From: Thunnus maccoyii
Lineage: Eukaryota; Chordata; Actinopteri; Scombriformes; Scombridae
NCBI RefSeq assembly: GCF_910596095.1
Contig: NC_056533.1
Coordinates: 8,741,001 to 8,805,000 of the forward strand
Reading direction: 5' to 3'
Length of the DNA stretch: 64,000 bases
How positions within the stretch are numbered: the first letter of the stretch is position 1; each line of letters starts with the position of its first letter. The position numbers and the translations under genes were made by a program. Below, piece after piece: positions 45,902 to 58,244 of the stretch. The notes below the pieces were generated by a model that saw only the letters and a list, made by a program, of their open reading frames with translations, made no database searches and had not been told where the DNA came from.

Positions 45902-46624
45902 TTCTTTCCTATTTTGCCACCTCTGCATTATTTAGTAATTTATTTGTTTACCTTGTCGAGGCAGGAGCAACTCTTCTACTTCTTCCAGTCTTACATCTGT
46001 ACTCCATAAAGCTTAAACACACAAATATAATGCAAGGAACCTTTGGAGAAAATGATCCTCAAGAAACAAGAAAGTATAGCTTTAAAAGTAATAACAACTG
46101 TTACCTGTAAGCCTATTCTGGCATATTTACAACTCAATGCATTGGCGGGGCACGTCACCCAATTCACAATAAATAAATAATAACCTACACATTTTCCTAC
46201 CTTTCCACTGTTATTACTGAGCTTTAATATTAATATTAACACTGGGTTTTTGCATGGGTGTGAATGGAATCTCATTGTGGTGCTCAAAGCATGAAGAATC
46301 ACTTTGACTTTTGACTAGTTCTGTGAACTATAGGCCTTTAAGTACACCACAATATCCTGAGTGCACATCCTGACTTTGACCTCACTCTCATACAATCTTT
46401 CATATGTTTATACAAAGTCTTGTTTCCATACATTCAGTACAAGATCCTCAAACATTCTGCAGGCACATAATCACACACCTACACTGTATACTCCTGTTCT
46501 CTTATACCTATGTCAGCTGTGGAGGAGGGTGTAATCTCAGCTCTTTATATGAGGTAACAAAACAATTCTTATGTGTGCTTCCATAAAGGCTCTTGAGCAA
46601 AAAAAAAAGAGGAAAGATGCTTAG

Positions 46625-47060
46625 TTAAGTCAAGACAGTTTTTATTTGTATAGCCTGATATTATAAACCACAAATTTGCCTCAGGGGGCCTTACAATTGT
46701 ACAGCAATACAACATTCTCTATCCTTAAACCCTTGATTCGAATAAGGAAAAACTCCCTAAAAAACCCTTTAACGGGAAAACAATGGAAGAAACCTCAGGA
46801 AGAACAGAGGAGGGATCCCTCTCATAGGGCAGACAGATGTGCAGTAGGTGTTGTGTGTACAGAATAGACAGAGAAAGCAGAAATACAGAAATACAGCATA
46901 GAAAAGCTGAGAGGAAGTCATTACCAATAACACCAAAGTCCCAGAGTCAGGAGTTAAAGACTTTGCATCAGGAGAACTCCTGTTGAAAAATTGCTGATAT
47001 AAGCCAAATTCTTTTCTTTTGATCACAAGCTGAAAAGCCGATCCAAATATAAACCACAGT
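46625..47060. repeat. Common fish interspersed repeat
   Basis: Contains GCCTTACAATTGTACAGCA, AAGGAAAAACTCCCTAAAAA, GGAAGAAACCTCAGGAAGA and GAGGAGGGATCCCTCTC, a series I recognise from many teleost genomes. The AAAAACTCCC and AGAAACCTC phrases also appear in the 33.2 kb LINE tail, so it may be a LINE 3' region. Edges are approximate. Confidence 0.65.
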
Positions 47061-49076
47061 CCCTCTTTTTCCCTTGTTTAAAGTAAGTTAAAACCTGCAA
47101 TAACGAAAAACATGACATCAGTCAAAATAATTCATTCATGAATGAATATTTTATTGCTAAGCTATCATCGTGCTCCTCTTTTGTCACAGGATGATTATTT
47201 AAACAACACAATCAGGTAGGTTTTAGCAGAAGAGAGAAATTCACCTGTTCGTCCCCCTCCGGCCAATAAAAGTAGCAGTTGAGCACCAAAACATGAGATA
47301 AGGTCATGATATATGTAAGACCTGCTTTGGTTTAATACAAGGACCTCGACCACTGCATTCATTCACATCATTTTGCATTTTCCACATCATTCTTGCTACC
47401 CACAAAAGAGGAAAAACTGACATACAGCACATAAAACCTTCATTAAAAATGACCCATGACTGAATTACATACTAAATATATAATGCATTTCTTCTCAAAC
47501 ATAAAAAGGAAGCAGATTGCTAATCAGTACAAGTCAATGCTGCGTCTTTGGTCCCCCTGTGATAAAATCATGCTGTCTTTCATGTAGGTGGATCAATTAT
47601 TTGATATGATTTCTACAAAGACAAAATTCATAATTAATGAGATAAATCGGGTACATTTTAATTATTGTGCTAATTTGGACACTGACCTGTGTCTGTTTCT
47701 CAGTAAAATAGCTACTGAAGGTGTTTCCAATTAGCCCACAGAAGAGTACAGAGACAGATTCTGTGACTATTCGTTATTGCCGCACACTCTCATGTATTCA
47801 GTCTACGATGGTGGATTATCAGCTGGTCAAAGTGATGGAGCAGCTGATTGGTGCTGGCTGTTGGTTTACGCAGATGTCAGAGTCCGGACTACTATCCAAA
47901 CAGGTCACAACCTTCTCAGCTCCACAAACATCAGACTCATTTTCACGTTAATCCACAGTAATTCTGGCATTTGTATTGAGGCTGAGTATTATTATCATTC
48001 ATTGCTTCACTGTGATCCAGCCACAATCCCTCCACTTCCACAACCAACAAATATTACTGCACCTGCTGGTTCACAAGCCAGAGACAACTTGGTTTGTCTC
48101 CTCGATTCATTAAACCCACATGTTGACCCTATATAGGCACAACATGTTGTTTTGACTGAAAACCTATAGAGAGGAAATCACAGGAATTCAAAGAAGCAAC
48201 ATTAGTATCATATTTTATGACTGCATCATTACACCAAATTCAAGAGCTTATAAATGGTTTAATATACAGTAACTTACTTCTGTATATACGCACTTCTACA
48301 TCACTTTGTGATGTAGAATCGAAGATAAAGGTCTGAGGAATACTTGGCACACAACAAGTCTTTGTAATAATGGCCTCCATGTGGATCAGATGTAATTTAA
48401 CAGGCTAAAAGGTGCTGGCAGGACAGTCAGCTGATTTACAAAGTACTGATACTATATCTCTGCCACAGGGGCAGGATGTGTGCAGACATGTTGTAAAAGT
48501 ATAAGTGGTGAGTCCAGTGCTAACCTGACCAGCATTTGAGAATCAGATCTCCCTACAGATTGCAAAAAAGCTTTTATAAATGATCCAGTGTGAAGATGCA
48601 GAGCTGCCATATATATTCTCCACCTGCAGACATAATTTCAATTAAAAAAAAATCTTCATCTATTCACGGTAATCCATCTACAGTATTTTGTCATTTACTG
48701 GATACATGTGTTAGGGGAAATAACCACTATACTATCATATCATCAGAATTCAATCAAATAAAACAATTACATGCTAATGAGCCATGGCATTGCAGTTGTT
48801 AGACAAAAATGAAAAGTAAATGGCACAGGAAATTAAATCTTGCAATTGTTACACTTTTTTTTAAAAATTCAGTACACCGATCAAATAGTTTAGCTACAGA
48901 GTTGATGTGCTGTAAACTGCAGATCCTCTAATAGATATTAGCTGGTGGTGCCACAAAATCTGACAGCATTGAATTAAGCCATGTTCATTTTTTGCTACCA
49001 TCTAAAATGCTGCAACAGCATTAATGTCTTTTTTTTTAACCTGAGAACAGCAGAGTGACCACTCACCTTTATAAAT

Positions 49077-49243
49077 GCTAAAACCTGCCCTGATCCAATA
49101 AATAAACACGTCAGTGACTGAACAGTTCATTATCTTTGGGCAGGCAGTTCCTGAATTGACGGTCACCTGAATCAATGTTACATTCAACACTACTGCAGCA
49201 GAGTCAACCTTGACTATAAGCTGTGCTGACATGTACTGAGATA
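49077..49243 (-). pseudogene. Possible degenerate immunoglobulin V-like exon
   Basis: An open minus-strand stretch lies between a good acceptor (GTTTGCTTTCAG) and a good donor (AAAGGTGAGT). In one frame it reads LIQVTVNSG then CPKIMNCSVTDVFIYWIRAG. The CSVTDVFIYW core resembles the first-cysteine-to-tryptophan stretch of fish V-type immunoglobulin domains. The second half of such a domain, a signal-peptide exon and a membrane exon were not found nearby, so this is at best an orphan or decayed exon. It may also be chance. Confidence 0.2.
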
Positions 49244-52200
49244 CTGAAAGCAAACTCAGCGTAAACAGATTTGCTTTAGGCTGCAGTGTAATCACACTGA
49301 AGAGATGTCCGGCCAGGACGAGCCCGACAGGTACTCTGTTTATGTCTTCATTCAATCAATCAATATCGTCAGTTATAATGCAGTGACCTCTGACTTTTGA
49401 CAACTACTAGTTGCTAGTAATGGTGTTTATTTACAGTAACTGAATGTTAAATAAGATAATCCACTGATTATGAATAATCAAAAAAAGCTAAACAAGTAAA
49501 AACTGAAAGTAATTATTAAAGAATCTCCTAATCATCTCAGTACTCAGTGCAGTAATGACCTTTAATGAGGTGACTGTATCAGAAGAATAATTGGACAGTA
49601 ATAATAAAAAAAAAACACCATATAAGTATGAGAACTAGGGAACACACACTGAGTTGTTACTTTTCCAGGTAAACCTTCAGTAGCTACATCTGCAATCTTA
49701 AACAGCCCTGTGATTACTGTATGAGGTTTATCATGTTCAGTTTTTGTTGAGGCTGAAGTATTTATTAAAACTCTACATTTTGAAGGCTATAGTTAGTGTT
49801 GCTGTTGAAATGTTTGCTTTATATTGAAAAGTGTGTCTCATATTTTGTCCTGTTCCACTGATATAAATGAAGTGAGTTTGATAAGATGCATCAAGTTTGG
49901 ATTTATAGTGAAGCTGCTGCATTTGATGGCATTAGATATAGCTACTGTCGGTGTAGCTAATAAACTGGAAACTCAGTGTATGCACTGTATGTGTAAAATG
50001 ACAGCAGTGGGAAATCTGGGGAAACAAACAGGAAAATATAGAAAATAGGAAAAACATGTCAATTTACAGTTGAAGGATATATGTAACATGCACATGTAAT
50101 GTGTCACAGCTATGCGTCTGACTGCCCAACCAATGTTCACCACATACTCAAAGCTGACAGCATTTGAAAGTCTATCCTTTCTAAATCCTCTCAGTGAATA
50201 CAGATCCCATATAGTGATATATATATATATATGTAAACAGTGTATTCTTGTATATTCTGTTCCACGGTCCTGTAAATAGACAACAGACTGGACAGGTAAA
50301 CAATAGGTCTACCTGCCGGCAGTCTAAGCTGTTAGTAGTCTCTGATGGGCAGTGGAGGGTAAAGAGCATAGTGAGTGCATGCTAAAAATATCCAGAGTGG
50401 CCTCCCTTCAAAATAGGTCACTAATATTGTTTTTCTTAACATATTGCAGAGTGCTCAGTGCTCAAAGTGGGCCGGTAATCACAGGTACGCAGTACTTCTA
50501 CATTTTACTCTTCGGCTTACGACCAAAGACTTTGGCTTACTACCCGTACAGTCATATGCTTCAGAAAAGTATTTTGTGACAGTCTCATGTTCTCATCCAG
50601 AGAAGCTCAGAACAGTAATGCAAGTGACTCTGAGTGACTCACGCAGGCATTTTGACAAAACAAAGAGTCTGTAAATACACACAAACTGTATTTCATATCT
50701 TTTAGAGGCATGTGTGTCCTCTTTTGTCATATTCATTTTCAATGTTTGTACAATATGTGCCATCCTATTATTTTGTAGCTACATCCCTCATTATATAAAG
50801 TCACTCAATTTAGTCAGGAAACAAAATGTTGCATTTAACCATTTAACCTAATTTAAATTATACACTGGTTGTAATGAGCATCACATGTGCAACCTTTTAA
50901 AGACAGCAAGGGTTCTCTTACAACTTGCTATTTTGAATAATAGGCTGGATTGAACTAGGCTGCTCCTATAGCTCACATGAAGAAGAAAGCACTTTACCCT
51001 CCATAATAATTCCCAGCCAGATGTAGAATGGTAGACAGATAATTGACACATTGTGACACAGTCACAGTCAACAGGCTCATCTGCACATAGAAATGATAAA
51101 GACGAAAATCCTCAGGCATATGGAGTATTTTATTGTGTGGCTTTTTAGCTGCAGGCGACAGCAGGCACAGGCAGTACGAGGGCTTATGGGCTGCTTTGGG
51201 GATATCAATCAAAGTGAGCATGAAGCCTGTGATGGAGGCAAAGACAGTGGCCGAGGCAGTGTCAAGTCGAAATGAAACCATAATGATGATGAATCTACAC
51301 GGACAAAGAATTGCATTTTTGAAAGACACATTGTTACACAATATTGCCAGATGATTTTATTCCAACTTTAGACATCCTAAACACAGCCAGCAGACAGCAA
51401 ACATGTAAATATGTAATGTCATGTCTCACGCTGGGCCAGTCAGAGATGAGATGCATTGTCTCTCTGAGTTTAATCAGCATCGGACTGGTGGTGTGTGTCA
51501 CTGTGTACAAAGGCTTCACATTTTGACCTTTACTATAACAAGATAGCATCTCTATTATGGCTCTTAGTCTAATCTGTATGGACAGAGGAATGAGTGTGGC
51601 AAGTTGTATCTGAGAATATAACACCAATGTAAATTTTCTCCTCCTGTCATCATTAATGTCCATTAACTGCCTGCAGTTAATGAACATTAATGTTGTAATT
51701 AATGTCCATTTAATGTTCTATGTCCAAATTAATTTCCTAATGCTGTCTTCACTCTTGATAGTCAGAGGCTGCTATTATTATTAACGATACATTGAGAGCA
51801 GCTTGCAGAGACATCCTGCTACTTTGACTAACATTATACATCATGCAGAACAGCTTTTATTTCTCCTGACAGGAAACATTTATTTCCAAATACCATAGCA
51901 CAGCACTAAGATGAATCACTTTCCAAGTTTCATCAAATGGATCAATATTGTCAATGGTGAGAAATGACATTGGAGTTGAAACTCTTGATTTTTGGTTGCT
52001 CCACTTCTATCACCACAGTCATGTGTATAATCCTAATCGTCTCATATTGCATTAATGACTAAGACTGAAAACAGCCTGAAGCACCAACTCCACTCACTGA
52101 AATGTTTAAGAGCACTTAAGGGTAACTGCATCATCACACATGTCAAGAGCCCTCTTGAAGATTCTTGGCATCATCCAACAACGTAATATTCAAGAGGAGA

Positions 52201-53361
52201 AGCACCGAATGATTGCATGAAAACTAGAGTAAGAAATTTCACTATATTTGGTATACTTGGTTACAACCAAATATAATTTTTTACTCCGTCTATAGCATAA
52301 AGTCATACCTGCAAGAAAACCTTTTTACCACTACCAGAGTTGTTTTTGTTCTACCCAATCACAGGATATTGAATTAAACCCTGGAGACAGTGGTCATTTC
52401 TCACCTCAACAATGTCAATCTAGTGTTTTTCACACAGAAAGGCAATTTTCCAAGACATCAGCACCAAGCTGTCACAAAAGAAAACACTCACCAACAACCG
52501 CAGGGACCAACTCCTCCCTCACAGTTGGCAGTGCAGGAAGGCAGTGAGGGATTGAGTCTGTGACGCTGTAACAGTGAGTCTCTCTGGTTGGTTGGGGCAC
52601 CTGTGCAGATGGTGGTAGGATCTTGGCGAGGGTTAGCATCAACTGTGAGGGTATTATGTGTCATAGTATATCCTGCACATTGTGTTGGGGGAAAATAATG
52701 ATTATTGTAATCTACTGAAATGATTTTGCATTTTCTGCTCAATAGGCCAAATATTAGAAATATTTAACCCTTAAAAATTGTAATGATAAAAAAATATATA
52801 GTCAGAAGATTCAACTATAAAACTATAAAGCAATACATTATCTGTAACAGGACAAGGCTCTGTCACAGTTCTTAGCACACGGCTGTTTTTCTCTAATGCT
52901 CTGCTCTTTTGTTTTATCGCTGCAATTTTACTCAGTCATTTCTTGCACTTGATGGAGTTGAGCTTTATTTTACAGGCCCTTTAATTTTATAACAAATTCC
53001 TGGAAATAATCAATGTAATTTGCAGGTATTCAACAGTTAATTTCTATGATATTTTACAGAAATGATGTTTGGTATGAATTAGAGAGGAAGAAAAAAGGGA
53101 AAAAGTGTTGAGTTGGTTTAGTTGGTACCCACTCATTGTATTTGGGTTACTCGTTCATTTAAAAATTCTTAATAAATTACACTTTAAACACTTCTGTAAC
53201 TGACAGTAAATACTTAGTTTGTATTAGTATTTATTAGATAGTTTCTTAAAAACTATTTAGTGAGGGCATTTCACATATACTACCAAAAAAACATGAACAT
53301 TATAGAGGCCAAAAAGTGACACTGGAAATAAATAAATAAAAGAATAAATAAATGACCATGA

Positions 53362-53990
53362 TTGATTAAAAATGAATTTAGAGATTTGGGGACTGTATAT
53401 ACTGAAGATGATTGGCAGCTTTATCAGATCCATGTTCAGATGCAACAGACTGAAGGAGACTCAGTACAAGATTCATATAGGCTGCATATCACCTCTGTTA
53501 CCTTACACAAAATAAATTGTTCCTTTTCTCCTCTGTGCATTAAGTGCCATTCTGATAGGGGGACGTATTTCTATTGCTTCTGGGAGTGTAAGTTAATTTC
53601 CAGATTTGGGGCATGTATTTCCAAGGTAATTAGGGGGATATTTAAAATAAAAATTAAAAAAGACCTTGGTGCTGCCCTCCAGGGAATTGCATCGGCCTGC
53701 ATCACACTACAAACTTATTGAAAATCTCCTTTTAATTGCTTGAAAGTGTATCTTGCACAGTTGGATCAAAGACTTCCCACCAAGTGTTACCCTCTGGTAT
53801 TGAGAGATTTTTAACACCCTCCTATGAAACATTACAGACTGTCTTAAAAGGAAAAGATGAGCTGTTTCTGAAGGTTGGTCACCTTTCCTGGATTATTTAC
53901 CTGCAGACCTGAAGAACTTACTTCTTCATCTTTGTGGAAAACTTCTCTCATAACCCCAAATATGGGACACACAACTGGTTACCCTGAACT
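53362..53990 (+). mobile_element. C-terminal fragment of an L1-like LINE ORF2
   Basis: The plus-strand reading contains LHKINCSFSPLCIKCHSDRG, TYFYCFWECKLISRFGACIS and GIFKIKIKKDLGAALQGIAS, the cysteine-containing C-terminal region of L1-clade ORF2 proteins (pattern SPLCxxC...FWEC). A stop follows at about 53719, and further L1-like wording (SWIKDFPPSV) continues in another frame to about 53960. Dead, 5'-truncated copy. Confidence 0.8.
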
Positions 53991-56900
53991 CAAATATACA
54001 CATAGTGGACTGAAAACAATATTTTACTTAACTGAACAAGACTAAATAATAATAATAATTAAAAAAGAAAAAAGTAAGTCAAAGAATTAAACCTAAGTAG
54101 GCATCTAACAAGTAAGATAATTAATCATATGAAGTTATTTCTCTGTGTTCTTGTTGGATTTTTTTACCAAACATTTGACTGCAGTACTTTAAAGTTACCT
54201 GCCGTATTCCAAACAAATGCTCCAAACTACACAACCAAACTGATTAAACTGATGAAGATCAATGAACCTGATCCATGTAGTTCTGATTGAAAAGGTCACA
54301 GAAGAGAAACTAATGAGAATTAAAATACAAAATTCAATCCAAAATACACAAACATGATGAAAGCAGCAGGGTTGGTTGGATGAACTTAATTTCCATCTAC
54401 TGAAACATATGCAAATCAGAGGCCACATTTTAATTTATTCAAATTAGTCGCTGTATAGCTTCACAGCGTGGGTCAGTGCAGCCCGCACTGACAAATGCAG
54501 ATTGCAGTTTGCACTTAACAAGACAGAAAGACAGTTTTTGAAATGCAGCTTTGAAAATGGGATGAGAATCCATAATAGGCCGTCGCTATAATCAGATCAG
54601 ATTGAATTGCCATTTTGTTTTCCCTTCAATTGAAAGTCTGAGAGGTCACCCAGAGGTCTGGAACCAGGCTAAATAGACCCGCCGCCTGTGACAGAATTAG
54701 CGAGAGATTATGGAAACACATCAATGTTTGAAAAGGCTCTATTTAGAATAACCACCGAATAAGAAATAGGCAGACAGATGGTTGTCTCAGGGATGGTGAA
54801 ACTGTGGATTTCATCACAATAATTTATGAAAGCAATACCGGTCTGGTAGGATAGTTTATATGTTGTTTTAATGTACTGATTGTATGTAATAGTGTAGTGT
54901 ACTTAACTGTAACATATGGATCCAAATAAACAATAATTAATGAATAGTATAATTACATGTCATTATACTTGTAAAGTGATGTACAGATGTGTTTTTATCA
55001 CATTTACAAATAAATGAACCCTACACTGAAACCATTCCAGTGTTTGTTCTGCAGTAGGTGGAGCAGTAAAGGGGGCGGTTGAGGTTTATGAATTAGAAAA
55101 CCCAGTTAAAATATTTTTATTCCCATCTCTCTTCCTTCAGAGTGCCACAGCTTGTCCGCCGCTGTCTTCTCTCTCTGGGAATATATAAGGATAACTCAGA
55201 CAGACTTTGTCATCTCAGGTTCACTGAGACAGAAAACAAAAAACTCTACTGGATGTTTTCTGTCCAGAGAAAATCAAGTCACTGTGGCTCCACTGGTCCA
55301 CTCTGTCAGTCATATAGTCACACTGGACATCATGCAAATAAAGTTCAAGTCAGCCTAAAATTACATGAATGAGAAATGTTGTGGCGTTTTAGGCTGAGGA
55401 GGATCCAATTATCAGGCAGATGAGGGGGAATGATGGACTGAAATAATAATGATGTGGCTGTTTCAGGATTCTCGGTGGATACAAGTCAGTTTTTATTAGT
55501 GTGATGTCAGTTAAATTTAGTCTCCAGTGCAATTATTTTGAACTACCAAGCAAGGTTGGTTATGTGCCTCTATGAATCATACCTAACTTCAATTTTCACC
55601 TGTCTGAAGCCATAAGCAAGATCCCATAGCAAGAGAAGTTAATAGGCACACAGCAGGTACAGATAATGGTTTCCAAAAAAGTGAGTTTCCTCATTTAACT
55701 TCTAGTTCTGCTCATCTAAGCACAGCCACAGCAAAGCAGTGGTAAATGAGTTATCCTCAGAAGTTACTGCTATATTTTATTCAAGTTATTTCAACACATG
55801 AAAAGTAACATGATGTAGTGTTTTTACCATAAAGGGGAAATCCATGAATTTCAAGAAAATTGGTGTTTAGTGACTAATTTATTTTTTCAAAAAAAGTTCT
55901 CTTATCCACTATTATGATATCATATCATATATAATACGTTAACAGTGATGTACAATCCAAAACTGGGCAAAGAGATGAAATTGGTCGACAAGACTGAGAG
56001 CCTCACTAGCGAGGCACCAAAGTGCTTTGAGCTAAATGCTAATATCAGCAGTTGGTCAGGTGGTTGATCTTATAGTGGAACTGTAAGGCATTATGATTGT
56101 AAAAACTCTGTGACTTTCAGCTCACCAACACATCCTAGCTATAAGAGATACACAGTTTTGCCAACTCCAGTCTATACTCGAAATCTTGAGTCTTGAAAGA
56201 AAGCTCTTAAATTGAGAAGGGTATGAAAAAAATGTATTTGATTGTTTTTATACTTACAGGCAGATTATGGCAAATTACAATCCAAAATCATTAAAAATGG
56301 AAAAGAGATCTGTAAGACTGACTCTTGGAAATATTCACTGTGGTGTGTTTGTCAGATTACACTAACAGAACTCTGCCCTAAGCCCGTTGTTGCATATTTC
56401 ACCACAATTACATGCTTAGTCATGTAAATAATCAAATCAGCCAAATTAATATTCAAGGACTGCATACAGAAATTATGACAAATTAGCAACAGTACTGCAG
56501 ATCTCTGCATCAAAGTAAATGCTCTAAATGACTAAATGGTCCCTCAGTTAAACCTTAACATGAAGCCACTGTGATTTGGTTAGGAGTACCCTCTAGTGGC
56601 AAACAAACTTACACAGACAGGGAATATTTGAAAAGCAGCAAAATAGAGAGAATGTCACATTACATACTGTCCATCTCCATACATGTCTCTGATCTGTTGT
56701 ACATATAGATCAAAATAATAATGCAATTAGAGTTGCATACTCTGTAATGAAAGGGAGAACAAGGCTTTGTTGAGAGCACACAGTGAGTGTGTAGAGACTT
56801 TCTCAGGTAGTTAACTACAGACCCAAATTTGGGAGAGAATGTAATACAATTTAAATGGATTTGAAAAAGTGAAAACAAGGCTAATAACTTGTTAGTCACT

Positions 56901-57362
56901 GTCGAGGTTTAGTAACTCAGTCATTTTCTCTAAATGTTGCAAATTTACAGTGATTATACTCTCTGATGGGATTAATCACAATCACATAATTTTGACTTAC
57001 TTTGGGAAAAAAATCATACAATTTTGTACTAAAAAGCCAATAAAGTTGACACTGGTGGACACAAAACAGTCTCTGTAATGCTTTATTAATGCTTTCTGTG
57101 ATGTAAATGAAGAATTATGACACTATTCTAATTATGATTTAGTTTCAACAAAACATAATGTATTCAAGTTACATCAGTTACTTAAAGGTACATCATATGA
57201 ATGCAAACAAAGAGAACTCTAAAAGTCAAAACACAGTCCCACATTGACTGACAGATCATCTTTCAGAACAAGGACAGACAAAACAAACAACAATGGCTTT
57301 TGTTACTGATTTCTGACAATCATAAAGATTTGTTTATATTCCTGATTTTTATTAAGTTTTGG

Positions 57363-57363
<1 letters not shown>

Positions 57364-57400
<37 letters not shown>
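57364..57400. repeat. (CT)n microsatellite
   Basis: About 37 bp of pure TC repeat, downstream of the C-type lectin gene. Confidence 0.95.
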
Positions 57401-57403
<3 letters not shown>

Positions 57404-58043
57404 AAGAAAGAAAAACAACTTTGATATTCTTCAAAAGTTTAACACACGTACATTGTACTGCAGGGTCACATTCTGAGAAACTTTCACAGCTTTAACTGGA
57501 GTTTAGCTCAGAGTACAAAGGTATCAAATCAGTGCTTGGAGTGAAATTAAATTTGTCATTTTAGGCCTATGTCATGAATTTATAAAGATTTATGTCTTAC
57601 TTAAAGTATTGATTTGTAGAATTTATAATAAAAGACCTTGTTCCTAAACAAAATAGGTAATTTGTCAGTGCTCTCTAAAATTAACCATATGAGCATTGTG
57701 TGACAGCTTCTATGCTAAAAGTCAAACAACTAAAACTACATGGATAGGGATAAAAAAAATGTTTAAAAAAACATTTGTTGTAGTCTCCATCTTCTTGCAC
57801 GACTAATTTACTAATTTGACTGAAAGCACTTTCACCCTCATCAAATATTTCTTCAGATAAAGCAAACATTCATTCAGGAGAACGCATAATTTTATCAAAA
57901 GAACACACAGTAAAGTTGATGTTTTATCTCCTTCCATCCATAATATTTTCCTCCATATCTCCTCCTGAGCTCAGTTTGTTAGGCTACATCACCAATCATA
58001 TTTCTGTTTTCATGACTTTGACTCTATAGATTTAAAAATGATA

Positions 58044-58244
58044 CTACCCCCAGTATTTACTGTTTTGGTAGCACAGAAAGTTCCTTTTCTCAGCACAATC
58101 CATTATCTTCCATTGTGTGTCATTGTGAACCAGGGCAGCGCAGTGCTGCTGATGGGCAGGACAGTGAGGAAGGTAGGAGCTGCTCACTGTTTGTCCACCC
58201 ATCCACAACCACTCGCCAGCCAGGAAACGCATTCCGACCCATAC
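58044..58244 (-). CDS. C-type lectin gene exon 3 (end of CTLD2, stop)
   Basis: 201 bp after acceptor TTTCCTGTAG. It reads VWVGMRFLAGEWLWMGG, then HCPAHQQHCAALVHNDTQW, MDCAEKRNFLCY and QNSKYWG before TAG. The protein stops eight residues after the final CTLD cysteine. Confidence 0.87.
   Translation of the reverse strand, partial: VWVGMRFLAGEWLWMGGQTVSSSYLPHCPAHQQHCAALVHNDTQWKIMDCAEKRNFLCYQNSKYWG

Larger units (their letters stand above)
44581..58043. other. Intergenic region between gnrhr and the C-type lectin gene
   Basis: About 13.5 kb. It holds the presumed gnrhr 5' flank, a GC-rich segment (45430-45700), a GTTT tract, a fish interspersed repeat (46625-47060), a weak immunoglobulin-like exon candidate (49077-49243), an L1 fragment (53362-53990) and a CT tract (57364-57400). 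47.1-49.0, 49.3-53.3 and 54.0-57.3 kb are AT-rich without anything I can name. Confidence 0.7.

Noticed and set aside
47721-48136. Overlapping plus-strand open frames of 76 and 119 codons
   Set aside because: No signal peptide, domain, repeats or splice context recognised; AT-rich surroundings. Two overlapping frames of this size can occur by chance.
52488-52742. Minus-strand open frame ending CEGGVGPCGCW with a GTGAGT-like donor nearby
   Set aside because: Cysteine/glycine wording hinted at an exon, but no partner exons or known domain were found, and the reading begins without an acceptor that fits.
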